Positions 12,566 through 24,459 of a stretch of 64,000 nt of DNA are shown here, piece by piece. Source of the stretch: Stagonosporopsis chrysanthemi (lineage: Eukaryota > Ascomycota > Dothideomycetes > Pleosporales > Didymellaceae). The translations under genes were made by a program, and so were the position numbers. Each line of letters begins with the position of its first letter. The first letter of the stretch is position 1. The stretch is taken from NCBI GenBank assembly GCA_022560025.1, contig JAFISE010000137.1:1-64000 (forward strand). Direction: 5' to 3'. Below the pieces are notes generated by a model, which saw only the letters and a program-made list of their open reading frames with translations, was not told the DNA's origin and did no database searches.

Positions 12566-14220
12566 AGTACTTTGTATATACGGAATTAAAGTAGATTAAG
12601 AAGACTTTATTAATACTAAAAAAGACTTTAACAAGACTAATATAATCTCTATAAGAAACAGTCCTGCTTAAAAAGATTATTTTACTTAGGCCTAAACTAA
12701 TATAATTTATTTAACTTTTTATTATCTTATTTATTTAGTAGACTTTATTTTCTTACTTTTACTATTCTTTGTAACTAAGAGCTTTGTGTTTAACTCTACT
12801 TCTTAGTTAATATTAGTACCTAAGGATTTTTGTTTTTAAACTCTAATATTGTATATTTTATCTCTACTTTACTTTATAAACTTATCTAGAAGCTACTCTT
12901 CTTAGTTTAAGTTAAAGGTTTTTAGAATTAAATTACTTTCTCTGTAACTAAGTATATATAGTTATACCTTATAGTTAATAGCTAAAAGGTATATAACTGC
13001 CTTTTTATTATTATAGACCTTAGATTATAAGACTATATTATTAGAATCAAGTAGTTAAAGTGTTTTAAGCTGTAACTTAATATAAATAAGTCTTAGTTAA
13101 TATAGCCTACTAAATACTCTTAATTCTATAATCTTATACTACTCTTATTAATAACTTTGCAATAACTTCTTAGAGAAGGCAAAGCTTAACAAGATATAGA
13201 GTAACAAGATGCTTTATAAAAATAAGAAGAGTATTAGTAATAATATAGCCTTAGTATAACTATTTAATATAGAAAAAGTATATTAAAGTTACTTAAGTTT
13301 TGTTTATAACTCTTAGTACTAGCTAACAAAGTAGTAAATACTCTTGTAACTACTCTAACTAAAATTACTACTATTACTATGCTCTTAGTCAATACTTTCT
13401 ACTTCTTAATAATAAAACTATAAAACAAGTTCTTTATAACTACTTTATACAAGATTAATTATATTATAAAAAAAAAGTATAACTAAGACAACTCTAATAA
13501 CACTTAACTAATCTAAAAATACTTACTAGCTTAATACTCTTAGTATACTAATATATAAAAAAAAGTAAGTCAAGGTATATAAGACTATAATAGTTAAAGA
13601 GAGCTAGTATCTAATAGCTCTAACAAAGTTTAGAGTATATAGTAATACTAAGAAGGTAAAGAAGTAAGTACACGCTATAAGGCTTAGCTTATCTAAAAGC
13701 GCTGTAGATAGTTTAACTAGACAAGATATAATATATAAATATACAAGAATAAAGTAAAAGTAGTCTCTAAATAATATTATATACTATAGTCTGTTATAGA
13801 GTACTAAAGTGTAGTACTTTAGGCTATAATACAGTAGGTTTTAGTAGAAGCTTAACAAAAGTAAGTAGCTTGCTTAGTAAGTAGCTTGTCTATATAGTTT
13901 ATTATTTTAAATAAGTTTCTTAATATATATTTTATAAAATATAGTAATATATATAATATAACTAGGATCTTCTATTTTAATTTAAAGTAAGCTAAGTAAG
14001 GCTATTACTTTAGACTCTGATTACTAGGTAATTTTCGCTACTTATTTAGTATTTTCTTACTTAATATAAGCGAGAGTACTTTAGTATTAAATCTATAGCA
14101 ATAAAAAGACTTTTAGAAAAGTTCTAGACAGAATTTAATCTATTATAAGATCTTTAGCTAGATATTATAGAGATATACAATAGTATTTTCTTTACAAGTT
14201 AGTGCTTTGTATATAGATAG
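12566..14220. other. AT-rich repeat DNA up to the isochore boundary
   Basis: Degraded sequence with no recognisable domain. It ends where TCA, CCA, TGA and TGG triplets and normal GC content reappear, a little upstream of the first gene. Confidence 0.6.
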
Positions 14221-14373
14221 TGCGTGCGGTTACAAGGACTGAATACTCAAGGCTACAGCCGCGCTAGCACCAACTATCGAAAAGTATTTACAGTACCTAC
14301 AAATAAGGCAACAACAGAACCCACTCCTTATATCATCAATATCAACGTGTTACGGCACTGGTCTGTTCCCAGC

Positions 14374-15213
14374 ATGTTACTTAACGCCGTCCAACTACCC
14401 AGCCCAAGAGCATGCTTTACAACGCCTCAAAGGCTCCCAAAGTCTTCTTTTTCAGACCTTCCCCGCGAGCTCCGCGACACAATTTATCACTGTCTTTGGG
14501 CAAATACCCCTTCTCTATACCTCCGACGTACATGCCAGGATAATCTTCGCTACCGCCCCTGCCTCCCTGGCTCGCAGCGCGGGCTGCCCGGCTGGCTGCT
14601 GACCAGTAAACTTGTCTTCTATGAGGTGACGCAGCAGCTGTGCCGGAACGCGACATGGACGTGCTGTGGGATGTGCTTGACCACCATCGCCATGGCACCG
14701 TTCATGGCAGTCGACACAGTCACGCGCTTCACGCTGATCTCGAGTGTGTATCTGGACACCATTCGTCGTGGGCGGAGACAGAAGCAGTGCGGCCATGTTG
14801 TCACGCCCGCGCAGGATCTTGGCGCCATGCTAGCGAGATTCGGTCCCCAGCTCAAATGCTTTGGGTTGCGCTTTACCCATTTAATCTCTAAGCCAGAAGA
14901 AGCCAACGTTCCCAATGAGTGGCTGGTGAATCTGTCGAGTCTCCACAACATGAAGGCGTCGTGTCTGGACTTCTTCAGTGTCCACTGCGAGGTATACCAA
15001 TTCGGTGCCATGAAGGATGAGATTGTGGCGCCTGGGCTTTCTGCGGCGTATGTAGCGGAGACTCAGAGGGCTGGTGAGCGCCTTGTGGGCGACGGTTCGG
15101 CGTTGCGTGTCAGTGAAAAGTCGGTCGACTCTGTGGTATATGGGCCGTCGTGCCGCGGAACGAGGCTGGTCATAGTTGTTGAACGCAATGGGAAGTGCAT
15201 GGTGTGGGATTAG
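14374..15213 (+). CDS. 2EXR/F-box-like protein at the AT/GC boundary
   Basis: This is a single-exon frame of 279 codons from the first in-frame ATG. The frame stays open a further 50 codons upstream, but only from a GTG that lies in the last bases of the AT-rich block. Residues near 25-45 read FSDLPRELRDTIY, the motif that opens 2EXR and F-box-like domains common in Pleosporales and usually thought to mediate protein contacts. The rest is unremarkable, Cys-containing and without membrane segments or a signal peptide. The gene abuts the RIP block, where genes often evolve fast. No introns are needed. The molecular function is unknown, and I cannot exclude a truncated gene whose 5' part was lost to the repeats. 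Confidence 0.65.
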   Translation: MLLNAVQLPSPRACFTTPQRLPKSSFSDLPRELRDTIYHCLWANTPSLYLRRTCQDNLRYRPCLPGSQRGLPGWLLTSKLVFYEVTQQLCRNATWTCCGMCLTTIAMAPFMAVDTVTRFTLISSVYLDTIRRGRRQKQCGHVVTPAQDLGAMLARFGPQLKCFGLRFTHLISKPEEANVPNEWLVNLSSLHNMKASCLDFFSVHCEVYQFGAMKDEIVAPGLSAAYVAETQRAGERLVGDGSALRVSEKSVDSVVYGPSCRGTRLVIVVERNGKCMVWD

Positions 15214-18200
15214 AGCGTAGACCGGGTGGATATGTGGGTTGTAGGCTGCAGTAGAATTCTAGAAACCTCCCGCTCCGCCTGTTCGCCTAGCTTACAGGTA
15301 GCGTCACTTTTCAGTTAGAGATGGGACATCTGCCTCTTCTGACTTCCGGAGTCTCCTTTACTCATCTAATAATATGCCACTTCCACTGTCGCTGTTTTCG
15401 AGTATTGTATTTGTTTGGGTGATCAGGGCCATTGCAGCATTGAAAGGCCGTACTTTTGACCTAGACTGCGCATAGGCTGATCAGTGATCTCAGGCTACTT
15501 CATTTTTTCCCATTAAGAAGTTTAAGTCCGAAAGCTCGATTTACGATACGCTTGTAGATTAGTCCAAGACATAAAAAATCTGCTTGGGAATTTGGGTTCG
15601 GGTCGACACCGTGTCAAGATGTGTAATCTATGTCCGGTTCTGGTCCTCACGCTGGGACAGTCCTTAACCGAGACTGTTGACCAGTATCCTTTGATGATCT
15701 TCATTACTCATAGCCGAACTTTGATCTGAACAACTCTCTTTCAATGCCACCTGCCTGCGAAAATTCTACTACAAATGAACCTACAAAGAGCATTGAGTTG
15801 ATGTGATGCTTCTGGGCGAACGTATATTCTATCAACGAAACTCTACAAGAAGTCAAAATCTTGCTCAAAATGATGTGTAAAACATGCAGACTCTCTGTAT
15901 TTGGCCCACAGTACAGCAAATCCCGCAGTTACAGAGCTTTCTGCGAAATATATGCTATGTGATGTGTTGGACTACATGTAATACATAAGAAGAGACGAGG
16001 AAGCATAGTGAGGTCTGCCTCAGGCTTCAGGGGGTTGTTTGTGATGTTGAGAACAATTTTAGCCTGAGGAATTGTATGTTATCTTTCTTAAGGCCTGATA
16101 CCTATGGCTGAAATAGCCCGAGAATATAGCTACCTAAGTAGACTCTTACCTCAATCATGTACAGCGTATGAAAGATTCTGGACCTTCTAACAGTATGTAT
16201 CTAGGGAATCGGCTCCCTACATCAGTGCTTGAAGAAATATGCGAACCGCTCTTCACTCGGTCGACTGCATTGAGGATCGCTCCTGATTGGCTGATCATCG
16301 TATTAGACCAATCAGAAGTGACCTGTAACAGAGCGTACTAGAGTCTGGGTGGTCCACACATCTCTACCGACATCATACTACGCCGCGCAAGCACTTCGAT
16401 GTCTCAGATAGCTTGAATGCCTTGACACTCTGTCTACATTTGTGTCCGGCACTGCAGGTGTGGCCCGCATAACTTGCAAGTCAAGGACATGTTCGACTCT
16501 ATCCCCTCGGGGCTGTTTCGCAGACCGTTTATCGGTCGTGATGGCTTACCAGATAACGAGTTATGGTGCAGTCGATCGGTTACCGATCTACAAATGGCGT
16601 CTCTGACTTTCAACACACGTTTCGCTCCGTATGTTCTACTCCTGAGCGCATCGTAGATGAGTAAAAAGAATCTGCGATAAGTAAGCGTTATAAAGATGTC
16701 GTCCGCGGATTCTTGCTCCGGAATTTTGGTTACAAAGATGTAAGTCTCAAAGAGGTGAGCCTCCATTCAAACGGGTATCAGTTTATCGCCAGACGTTGTG
16801 GCCTCGCGTCAGCATCGTAAGCAGCCACAGAAGAATACTCTTACAGGGTTGTCACTCTACATGCGCATGTACACAATGACAAAAATCGCTCATATGCATT
16901 GCCATCAACTCGTGTCGGCTCCGAGGCACACTGCTGATCTCTCGACCCAGCACTTGCGAGACTTCACCCAAGATTCTGAACACAAGATCAATGAATGTCC
17001 TCGATCGCTTTTGCAAGTTCGTGCTTCAAAATCCGTCTTTCAGGTCAGTTCTGCGGAGCAAACATGTCAGTATCAGCACCTCGATGTTTAGATCCTTTTT
17101 GCACAACAAAGACTACTCCTTGGGTTTCTTCATTCAAAAGCCTGCATATCTAGCGTGGTAAAGTGTATGACCTGATCGCTTGTTGTAGTGTGCAACACTA
17201 TCTCTACATGACTATGCACCAGCAGGATTCATCGCAACCGCAGCAATCGCAGGATTCGCCGCAGCTCACAGGCTTGGGCTTGATGATGGTTGAGATAGAC
17301 GAGGCAGCGCTGGCAGGCATGATGGCGCGGGTTTTGATGCCGTAAGAGCTGATTGTGTGAGTCTCCTTCTACTACTTTAGTGATGTGAAGCGGACCTACG
17401 ATTGAATGGCAGCTTTTTCTTTATAGGTGATAAGAGGTGTTAGATTGGGGACTTCGGATCTTGTGGACAACGGACGAGCTTCTTTCGGAGGGAGACAGCT
17501 GAATTTAAAAGGTGTCTTGAACCTGCTATCTAATGGCACCGACGTACCGGAGCTGATGGAGACCTCGTCATCACTGCCACCAGTTGTGGCTGCCTGTGTA
17601 AGCCACCCGTATCCGCAAGACCGTGGCCGTCCTTTGCGGCCCACCAGCCAATCAACGCGTTGCCCTCGATAGTGCTGTTTGAATGGCCGAGCGTCTGGAT
17701 CGTACCCCAGCCGGGCTGTACTCCTATCAGGCTTGTTTACCGCAGCTCAATCGCATTGACGCATGCAGGCAGAGGAGACCTGTGACATGGCCCTGCCACA
17801 CCATTGGCTTGCTCTATCAGAGTGCACCGTCACACTCCGGCCTTGCATGCATGCTAAGTGGGGCGCGCCAGAAACCTTAACAAATCAAGCTTCTTAGCGC
17901 GACAAAATTTCCTCGCGAAATCAAGGCATAAGCATTGTCAAGCGTGTACTAACAGCTTGGCGGTGAATTGTGCGGCATAGCTTGTCAGCGCTAGCGGTGC
18001 CTGTGCCACAATTGCGGAGGCCGCACGGTGTGAAATGGCGCCTCTGTGCATCGACTACGCAAGCACTCGGAATAGATGTACGTGGCTACTGTCTGTGGTG
18101 CTTGATTGGAGGCGCATGAAACGTTGTCTGGACAAAGAGAGCCGCATAGCCGGGAGCGTTGTCGACACGCAAGCTGCTTAGCGACAGTAGTCCACGTCAG

Positions 18201-18917
18201 TTGCAGCTGCGCCTTGGAATACACAGAACTGTTTTTTTGAATTTGAAAAGGGTACGGCTGTTTTTGGGTTTCAGTAGATTCTTGTTCTTTCTGCCTGATG
18301 CCGCGAGGTTATATGCCTCATTTGCTTCGCTCGCTGAAACATCATCTCATCGCTAGTCCTTTATCTATACACTGCCATTCGTCGTGACCACAGAGAGAGC
18401 CAACCCATAACAATTCCATTTCCGTTCAACCCAGGACAAATGCGACAGGAAACGCTTATGTATTCATCAGAGGACCCAAACACAGGACGGAACATGACAA
18501 CATGCGACAAAACGCCAAATAATGCCGAAAACCAAGCGAGCATGCACATGCACAAGTAAAGAGATGGCGTACACCGACCTTAACTAACGGAAAGAAAATG
18601 GCTCTGGTACAAACCAGGCGCGATCATTGCGTATGAGCTCATCGAGATTTCTTGAAACCGTGAGCGTTCGACTCGAACAGCTTCTCCGGAGATGCAATGC
18701 CACGGTCCTCTCGTAGCCACGTTGGCTGGCGAGCTGCGCACTCGCTCTACTTGCCAATGCTCGCGGCTAGAGAATGCGGAGCCCGTACTGGTAAGTTTGC
18801 AGCGGAGAAAGCACCTCTGAGACGTTCCGCACGCCAATCCTATTGCCATCTTCTGCAGAGCTCGAATTGAGTGCGCCAAGAGCGACTCGCATCCGGACAT
18901 TTACCGATACCGAGAAT
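15214..18917. other. 3.7-kb stretch without a convincing gene
   Basis: Base composition is near normal but only short, mutually overlapping frames occur on both strands, none above 110 codons except shadows near 18.8 kb. I saw no domain motif, no run of plausible exons, and no tRNA or rRNA. It is a transition zone between the repeat block and the gene-dense part. The right end includes the presumed 3' UTR of the polymerase gene. Confidence 0.6.
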
Positions 18918-21900
18918 TCAACCCCCTTTGCGTTCTGACATGTTGGTGGGCAATGGCTCACCCGCCGACTTCTGATCTGTCGACTTTTTCTTGTTGTTCT
19001 TCTTCTTTCGGCCATTTGGGTTTTGCCACGAGCCGTTACTGTTAGTAGCCGAGCTAGATTTTTGACTCTTGTCATTCTTGGCCTGGGCGGTTCGACCGTT
19101 GTCCTTGTTGGGTATCGATGGCTTTGGTAGTGAAGCTCGACGAGCGTGCTGATGGTGATCCTTGTTATGCCCCTTGGTTCCATTTGCTGTTTTGTGGTCC
19201 GAGTGTCTAATGGCAGTCGGCGATGGTGTACGCTTCTCAAACACGGGTGAAAGCAATGGTAGATTGGCGGTCTTGATTTCTTGAGGAGGGGCACGAGGGG
19301 CATTCTTTGTGTCCAAAGAGGAGAGACCGTTTGGCAATGCAGTGGCTCGCCATGGGGGAAGGTCTTGCTTTGAAGATGCCTTGTCGACATGAGTGGGATG
19401 ATCATGTCTAGGATCGTAATTCATAACATCGTTCGAAAGGTCAGGAAATGGTTGTCGATCTGTGGCGGAAACGCGCGCAAAATCGACCTCACCAACAGGA
19501 GAATTGCCCCTCGCCGATCCATTGACGATCGGACTGCTCATCAAGTTTGCAGCGCCTTGTCTCTGCATCTCTTCGAGCACCAGTTGCTGTCGAACTTGGA
19601 GTTCCTTGATCTGTTGTTGGGTGTGCTGCTGCAACCCCGATTGACTAGCATACATGCCCACTGGTGAAGCGGCGATGTGCTCCATTGCAGCAACATCTGC
19701 CACTTCATTTCTGAACTGGTCGCGAGGCGGCGCAACGAATGACCCATTCACAATGACAGGCCCACGATCAGACGGCGGGCGAACGGAATCTACACGAGCC
19801 TTGCGTTGATCATTTGAGGGCAGGGGTGGGGCAAAGCCAATCGAGTCATTTCGAATGTGGTCTCGGAGGGGGGAGGGTGAACGAGATACTCGCCGCAAGG
19901 CAGTGTTGAGCAGCGGCTGAGTAATATCTGGTGAAACCCGCTTCTTGCGCTGCGCTAATTCGCTGAACGATGGTATGGCGCCGACCGCATAGTCCTGAAG
20001 TGAACGCGTAGGAGGCTGCTCGGAGACGTAATAGCCTGCGTATTCTTTCGGTATGCTGGACAGTGCTGAACGGGCAGACTCTACACTGTTTGCAGGCGGG
20101 CTTGATTGCGTGTCCGATGTAGACAGTGTCTCCGGTGTATCCTGGGCTGATTGCATAACAGGGAATCCGCCGGATCTTGTAGGATCATAGAAATGAGGCA
20201 TTGGGGGATAACTGGCCAGCGCAGGCTGTTGTGGCATTCCGCGGGCAGGTTGTGACTGGGAGCGATTGACGCTAGTATCGCTGGCATTTGAAGCCCGGTG
20301 GACAACTCGACGGGCTCCCGGCATGCTGGTGCTCAATGATGGAGAGGATGGGTTGGTTCGCACTGACTCCTGTGTAGCGCTTGCATGTTGTGCGCTGAAG
20401 AATCCGGGATATGGATACATGAACCCTTGCGGGAGGGCATTGGGTGGAATGCCAAGCTCAGCTAGTCTAGGACTTGAGCCTCCATTCATGTACGGCGATT
20501 TCTGGGGAGACCCATTGGACCCATTGGGCGCATAATGTTGTGCTTGTGCCTGTGCAACTGCGTGTGCATGCATCTGAGCTGCACGATGGGCTTGCTGGGC
20601 ATGCTGTTGTGCGGCCAATTGAGCGCGCAATGAGTTTGACTGTATCTCAAGCATCTGATACTGCTGGTAGAGCTGATCATGTAGTTGATCATGAATGCCC
20701 CGAGTAACAGTGAAATACTCCTGACCTGAGCCATGTTGAATCGGTGGACTATGCAAGAATCCCGGTCGCCCCTGGGCAAAAGGTTGGCTGCCAGACGATC
20801 TGCGGCTGCCATTACTGTGCTGCCCTTTCATGTTGAATCCGCCTCTTCCGCCACGATGGCTTGAGCCCCCTCGACTGCTCCGAATAGGTACACTTGAGGT
20901 AAGTGTGGTCTTTTTCGAGGTCGGTTTCTGGAAGAGCAAGGGGTTGGGCTTTCCCTCGATAGGAAACTGAAACTGTTCGCAAGCCTTGTCAAGCTGCTGT
21001 CCATCAGCGAGTAGATCAAAAGCTCGCCGAATCTCTAGGTGAAGTCCATGCCAAGCGTAATCGTCGGCAGAATTCCCTAGGTTGCGCTCGATGTTGAAAG
21101 GTTCTTCAACACAAAGCCGATTGGTGCCTTCCTTTTGCCCACCTCCCGGATGCCAGCCCTTCTCTTCTCGTAGAATACGTTTCCCTTGCCGGACTGAGAT
21201 GGCCTCTTTCTCGTAATCAACCTCATATCCATACAAACGGAAGAAGTCGAAGAGGAGTTGGCCGATCGACTCTTTGTTTTCGTCACCAAATCCACGAAGT
21301 TTGTCGATATCATCAGCAAAGCCGGAGTGCGATGTTTGGCCTGTAGTTCTGTCGGTTCCCCGGAAAGGGAGATTGTGCAGAGCTGGCAGAATAGGCGGAT
21401 TCCGAGTTTGGAGGAAGTTGATGATCAGGCAGATCCAGGTGTACGAGCTGATCGTTCCCCCAATGCCAGCGTCATTGAGAAGCCGCTGTTTCGTCCAGTG
21501 TTTGATGATCATGGCCAACGGTCGGACACGGTCGTCGATCTGGATGTACGTCCGAATCATGCGGGTGTTCTCAAGCGCAGCTACGTTGTTCACGTTCATG
21601 TCGCAAGCAAGTTCCAGTTCAGGGTCCCAGACCTTGACTATCCGGACCTTGGCTTGTGGTATACAGACAACACGTTCCATGCCGTCTGGTTTGCGTATCA
21701 GCGTAATGCATTCATAAAGGGTCTGAGAGGAGACGTACACTTGTTGAGAGCCTCTGCGAGCGGGTGCATCTCTTCCAGCGAGACCATCGGCGTTTGTATG
21801 CAGATATCGACTAGCAAGTGATCAGTACGTTCCTCTTACAAAGACACAAATGCGAGATCTTACCATCGCTATCAGTCGTGTACAACATGTTGCCCGAAGA

Positions 21901-22899
21901 ACCGAAAACATGCACTTTGGACAAGTTCCCCGGGAACTCGGCTTCGAGTATATGTTGCACCTTCTGGACAAAGAGGTCGCGTTTGCGAGTGTTTTCCAGG
22001 CTCGGCTGTAACCGGTCGTACAGTTCGCGCATATCGCCGCTGAGCTTGTCGTCTTCGTGAGGGTTCAGCGCCTTCTTGGGCTCTTCCTTGGCCTGTTCAA
22101 GTATTTCGGAAGATTCGTATGGCATACGTCTTCGCCCTAACGAGCCGACATTCGTCTCATACTTGCACTTGTGAGGCCGTCCCGGGCGCAGCGTGGGCAT
22201 GGTGCTGTTGGCCTCGGACGATACCGAGCGTGGCGAGTGGCTTCCCAGGCCACTGTTGGGGGACGGCGAACGCGAGCGCGATTCGTACTTGCGGGCGAGC
22301 TGCAGGGGCGTCGATGGCACCGAGTTGGAGTGCTGGGAAACAACGGAGGGACGCTGGAGGCGCTGGGGCGTGATGTTGGCCTCATCTCGTTTGCTCGCCG
22401 CCGAGTTGCTATTCCGCAAATCATTTGGTGTCATCTTCGGCGCGCTGGTATGCACGCTGGACGGCTGCTCGCTATTCCCATGGAGCTGCTGACGCGAGAG
22501 CGCCGTCTTGACAACAGGCTTCTGCTTCAGAGAACGGGGCTCGTCCCGCTCTGGTGGCGGGCTGTAGTGCGGAGACACGGTGACGGTGGTGGTGGGCGAG
22601 GGAGGGGGCTGCACTGGGTGGAAGCGCGCGAGCTGCACAAAGGGCTGCAGAGACTTGGGCAAGGGCAATGCGTGCGGGTCGCGGTGGTGGCACTGCAGCG
22701 TGGACAGCGGGCTCAGTGGAGAGCACGAGCACAGCGGTGGAGACTGGCGCTGGGCTGGAATGGCGGGACAGGCTGCGTGCGCGGCGAGCTGGGGGGTGCG
22801 CCCTTGGAGCTGGCGGCGGTCTGGCGAGACGGCAGCGGCAATGGCTTGCGGATACGGGGCGTAGCAATGGGCGGTGGTGACGGGACGGCGGTCGCCCAT
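18918..22899 (-). CDS. Cid1/Cid13-type poly(A)/poly(U) RNA polymerase
   Basis: This is a non-canonical nucleotidyltransferase that adds A or U tails to RNA. Exons are 21864-22899, 21739-21810 and 18918-21685, separated by two 53-bp introns, giving about 1,291 residues. The splice joins restore the nucleotidyltransferase core: VFGSSGNMLYTTDSDVDI, where the helical GSS is followed by the metal-binding Asp pair (D345/D347). The third Asp is in the WDPELELACDMNVNN stretch. A PAP-associated domain follows (ESIGQLLFDFFRLYGYEVDY; WHGLHLEIRRAFDLL). The C-terminal 650 residues are low-complexity, rich in Gln, Ser, Pro and His, and end in a basic KKKNNKKK cluster. The N-terminal 300 residues are also disordered. 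An in-frame ATG further upstream at 23055 would add 52 Pro/Ala/Arg-rich residues; I prefer 22899. The family is certain; A versus U preference is not visible. Confidence 0.9.
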
Positions 22900-24459
22900 A
22901 AAAGTGCTGCGTGGAGCGGTGCCAGGCAAAGCAGCGCGGCGAGCAGCGCGGTCGCTGTGCAGTGCGAGATTGGCGGTGCGAGGAGGGGCGCTGCGTGCTC
23001 GTGCGTGGAGATGCGGTGCGGTGCGCGCTGCGACGGCGGGCGGTGGCAATGGCAATGGCGGGCTCCAGCGGTGTCGCCGGCGGGTGGACGGGGCGTGTGT
23101 CTCAGCAGCGCGGTGCAGGCACGCGTGCGAAATGTCGTCGAGCAGAAGTGACTTCTAGTCGAGCCCCTGCGGTGGAGTCGAGACAGATTGGTCGCTGTGA
23201 TTCGGCGCCGCCTGGGGCTTGCTCCGGCGAACACACACACACAGGACAACAGGCAACGCACGCGGGAGTCAAGGACGCGGCCAGCAGCACGCAGGACGAG
23301 CAACGGAGCGGGTGGGCGAGCGCGTCTGGCAGTGACGAGGGGATGTGGCACTACACAGTGCTATGTAACAGTATGGCACTTTGGCATGGCGACCATGGAA
23401 TTGGCCAAAGGCGCGGCCGCACCGGCGCACACCACACATGAGCGCACAGGGCCCACGCATCTTTCTCAGCTAGAGCGAGATGGGGTGGGCGCGTTCGTCT
23501 GACAGGGGCGCCTCTCGAGCCGGAGCAATCTATTCACAGTCGCCGTTCGCCGTTGCTGCTGGACCCTCTGCGCACGGCTAGCTGCGTGGGAGCACAATGC
23601 AGCCCTTCACCACACGCACCGCCCACCAATTTCCCCGCGTGGCCCTGAAAGCGAACAACGAACAACGAACAACGACCATGGCGCGCCACGCCGCGACACG
23701 GTGGTGCTGTGCCCACTGGGTGCTCTTTCAGATTGAATGCTCACCATCCTCCACCAAGGGGCTGATTGACAAATGTTTATCTGGCTCACATGACAATGAC
23801 ATGCCCAGCGTGCTGGCTCCCTCTCCACGCACCCGTCCCATTGATGTGCACCTCAAATCGCTGGCTCCACGGCCCTGCCCTCCACGGCTGCTGCAGACAC
23901 CTCCTGCCCTCCACGGCCTGGATGACGCTCGGAATTAGAAGTGCTGACCAGCTGAGCGTGGCCGTCCCATATGGCTCCACACGCCCGTGCAGCCATTGCC
24001 GTTTCGGAGTAAATTGACCGCCCCCACAGGGCTCAGCGCAGTGACTGAGGAGCAGTCAGCCCGGCGCCTCACACATGGGCGAGCTGCTGCAGGGACAATA
24101 CGGTGCTGCGTTCGCGCCCGTTGCTACCGCTGTCCCGTTGGCCATCCCTAGGGTGGAGCGTGCACACTGCAGCAGTCGTGTTTCACTCTCCAATCAGCAT
24201 GGCATTGCTGGCTCGAAACACGCAGACAGATTGCGGCGTAATTTGAGCGTCGTTGCTCCCAGCGGCTCTGTTTCCAAGCGGCCGTGGCTTTTCTGTATGT
24301 AGACACGGACCACCGGCTTCCAGAAACGTTGCAGGTGCGCTTGCCGAGGTTTGTCACTACTCCGCATACAGAAGGAAGATCCATGAGCGTCACCATGCTG
24401 CGCCCTCTGCAGCCACACATGCTGCAATTCTACAAAAGTGTCAATCCCGTAACTCGTAA
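22900..24459. other. Divergent upstream region of polymerase and isochorismatase genes
   Basis: This region is GC-rich around 22.9-23.4 kb. Its long antisense frames there reflect composition, not genes. A short imperfect tandem AACGAAC-type repeat lies at about 23,655-23,680. I find no domain in any frame. It probably contains the 5' UTRs and promoters of both flanking genes, and possibly an undetected first exon of the isochorismatase-family gene. Confidence 0.5.

Larger units (their letters stand above)
1..14220. repeat. AT-rich RIP-mutated repeat block
   Basis: The whole stretch is AT-rich, has stops in every frame and holds no intact gene. TAA and TAG are everywhere while TGA, TGG, TCA and CCA are almost absent. 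Recognisable remains are LTR copies, a copia pol, a pogo-type transposase and a gag with a ruined zinc knuckle. Together these indicate nested transposons degraded by repeat-induced point mutation, as in AT-rich isochores of Dothideomycetes. The block runs off the left edge of the window and ends abruptly near 14,220, where normal base composition resumes. Confidence 0.95.

Noticed and set aside
1..14220. Mitochondrial DNA or centromere as explanation of the AT-rich block
   Set aside because: The LTRs with target duplication, copia pol and pogo transposase relics, and directional C-to-T context explain it as RIP-mutated transposons; no mitochondrial genes seen. A centromeric role cannot be judged from sequence.
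14224..14373. 50 extra N-terminal codons of the 2EXR-like gene from a GTG
   Set aside because: No ATG, and the first codons fall on the edge of the RIP block; GTG starts are not expected in this fungus.
14417..15011. Antisense frames of 83-130 codons opposite the 2EXR-like gene
   Set aside because: They overlap each other and the sense frame and show no motif.
17163..17880. Several 60-82 codon frames in the gene-free stretch
   Set aside because: Overlapping on both strands, no motifs; insufficient to claim a gene.
18767..19405. 212-codon frame on the minus strand at the 3' end of the polymerase gene
   Set aside because: It overlaps the long polymerase frame on the same strand in another frame; low-complexity shadow.
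22171..23441. Frames up to 326 codons on the plus strand opposite the polymerase N terminus
   Set aside because: Arg/Gly/Ala/Trp-rich composition typical of antisense to GC-rich Pro/Ala/Ser coding DNA; the sense strand has splice-supported catalytic motifs.
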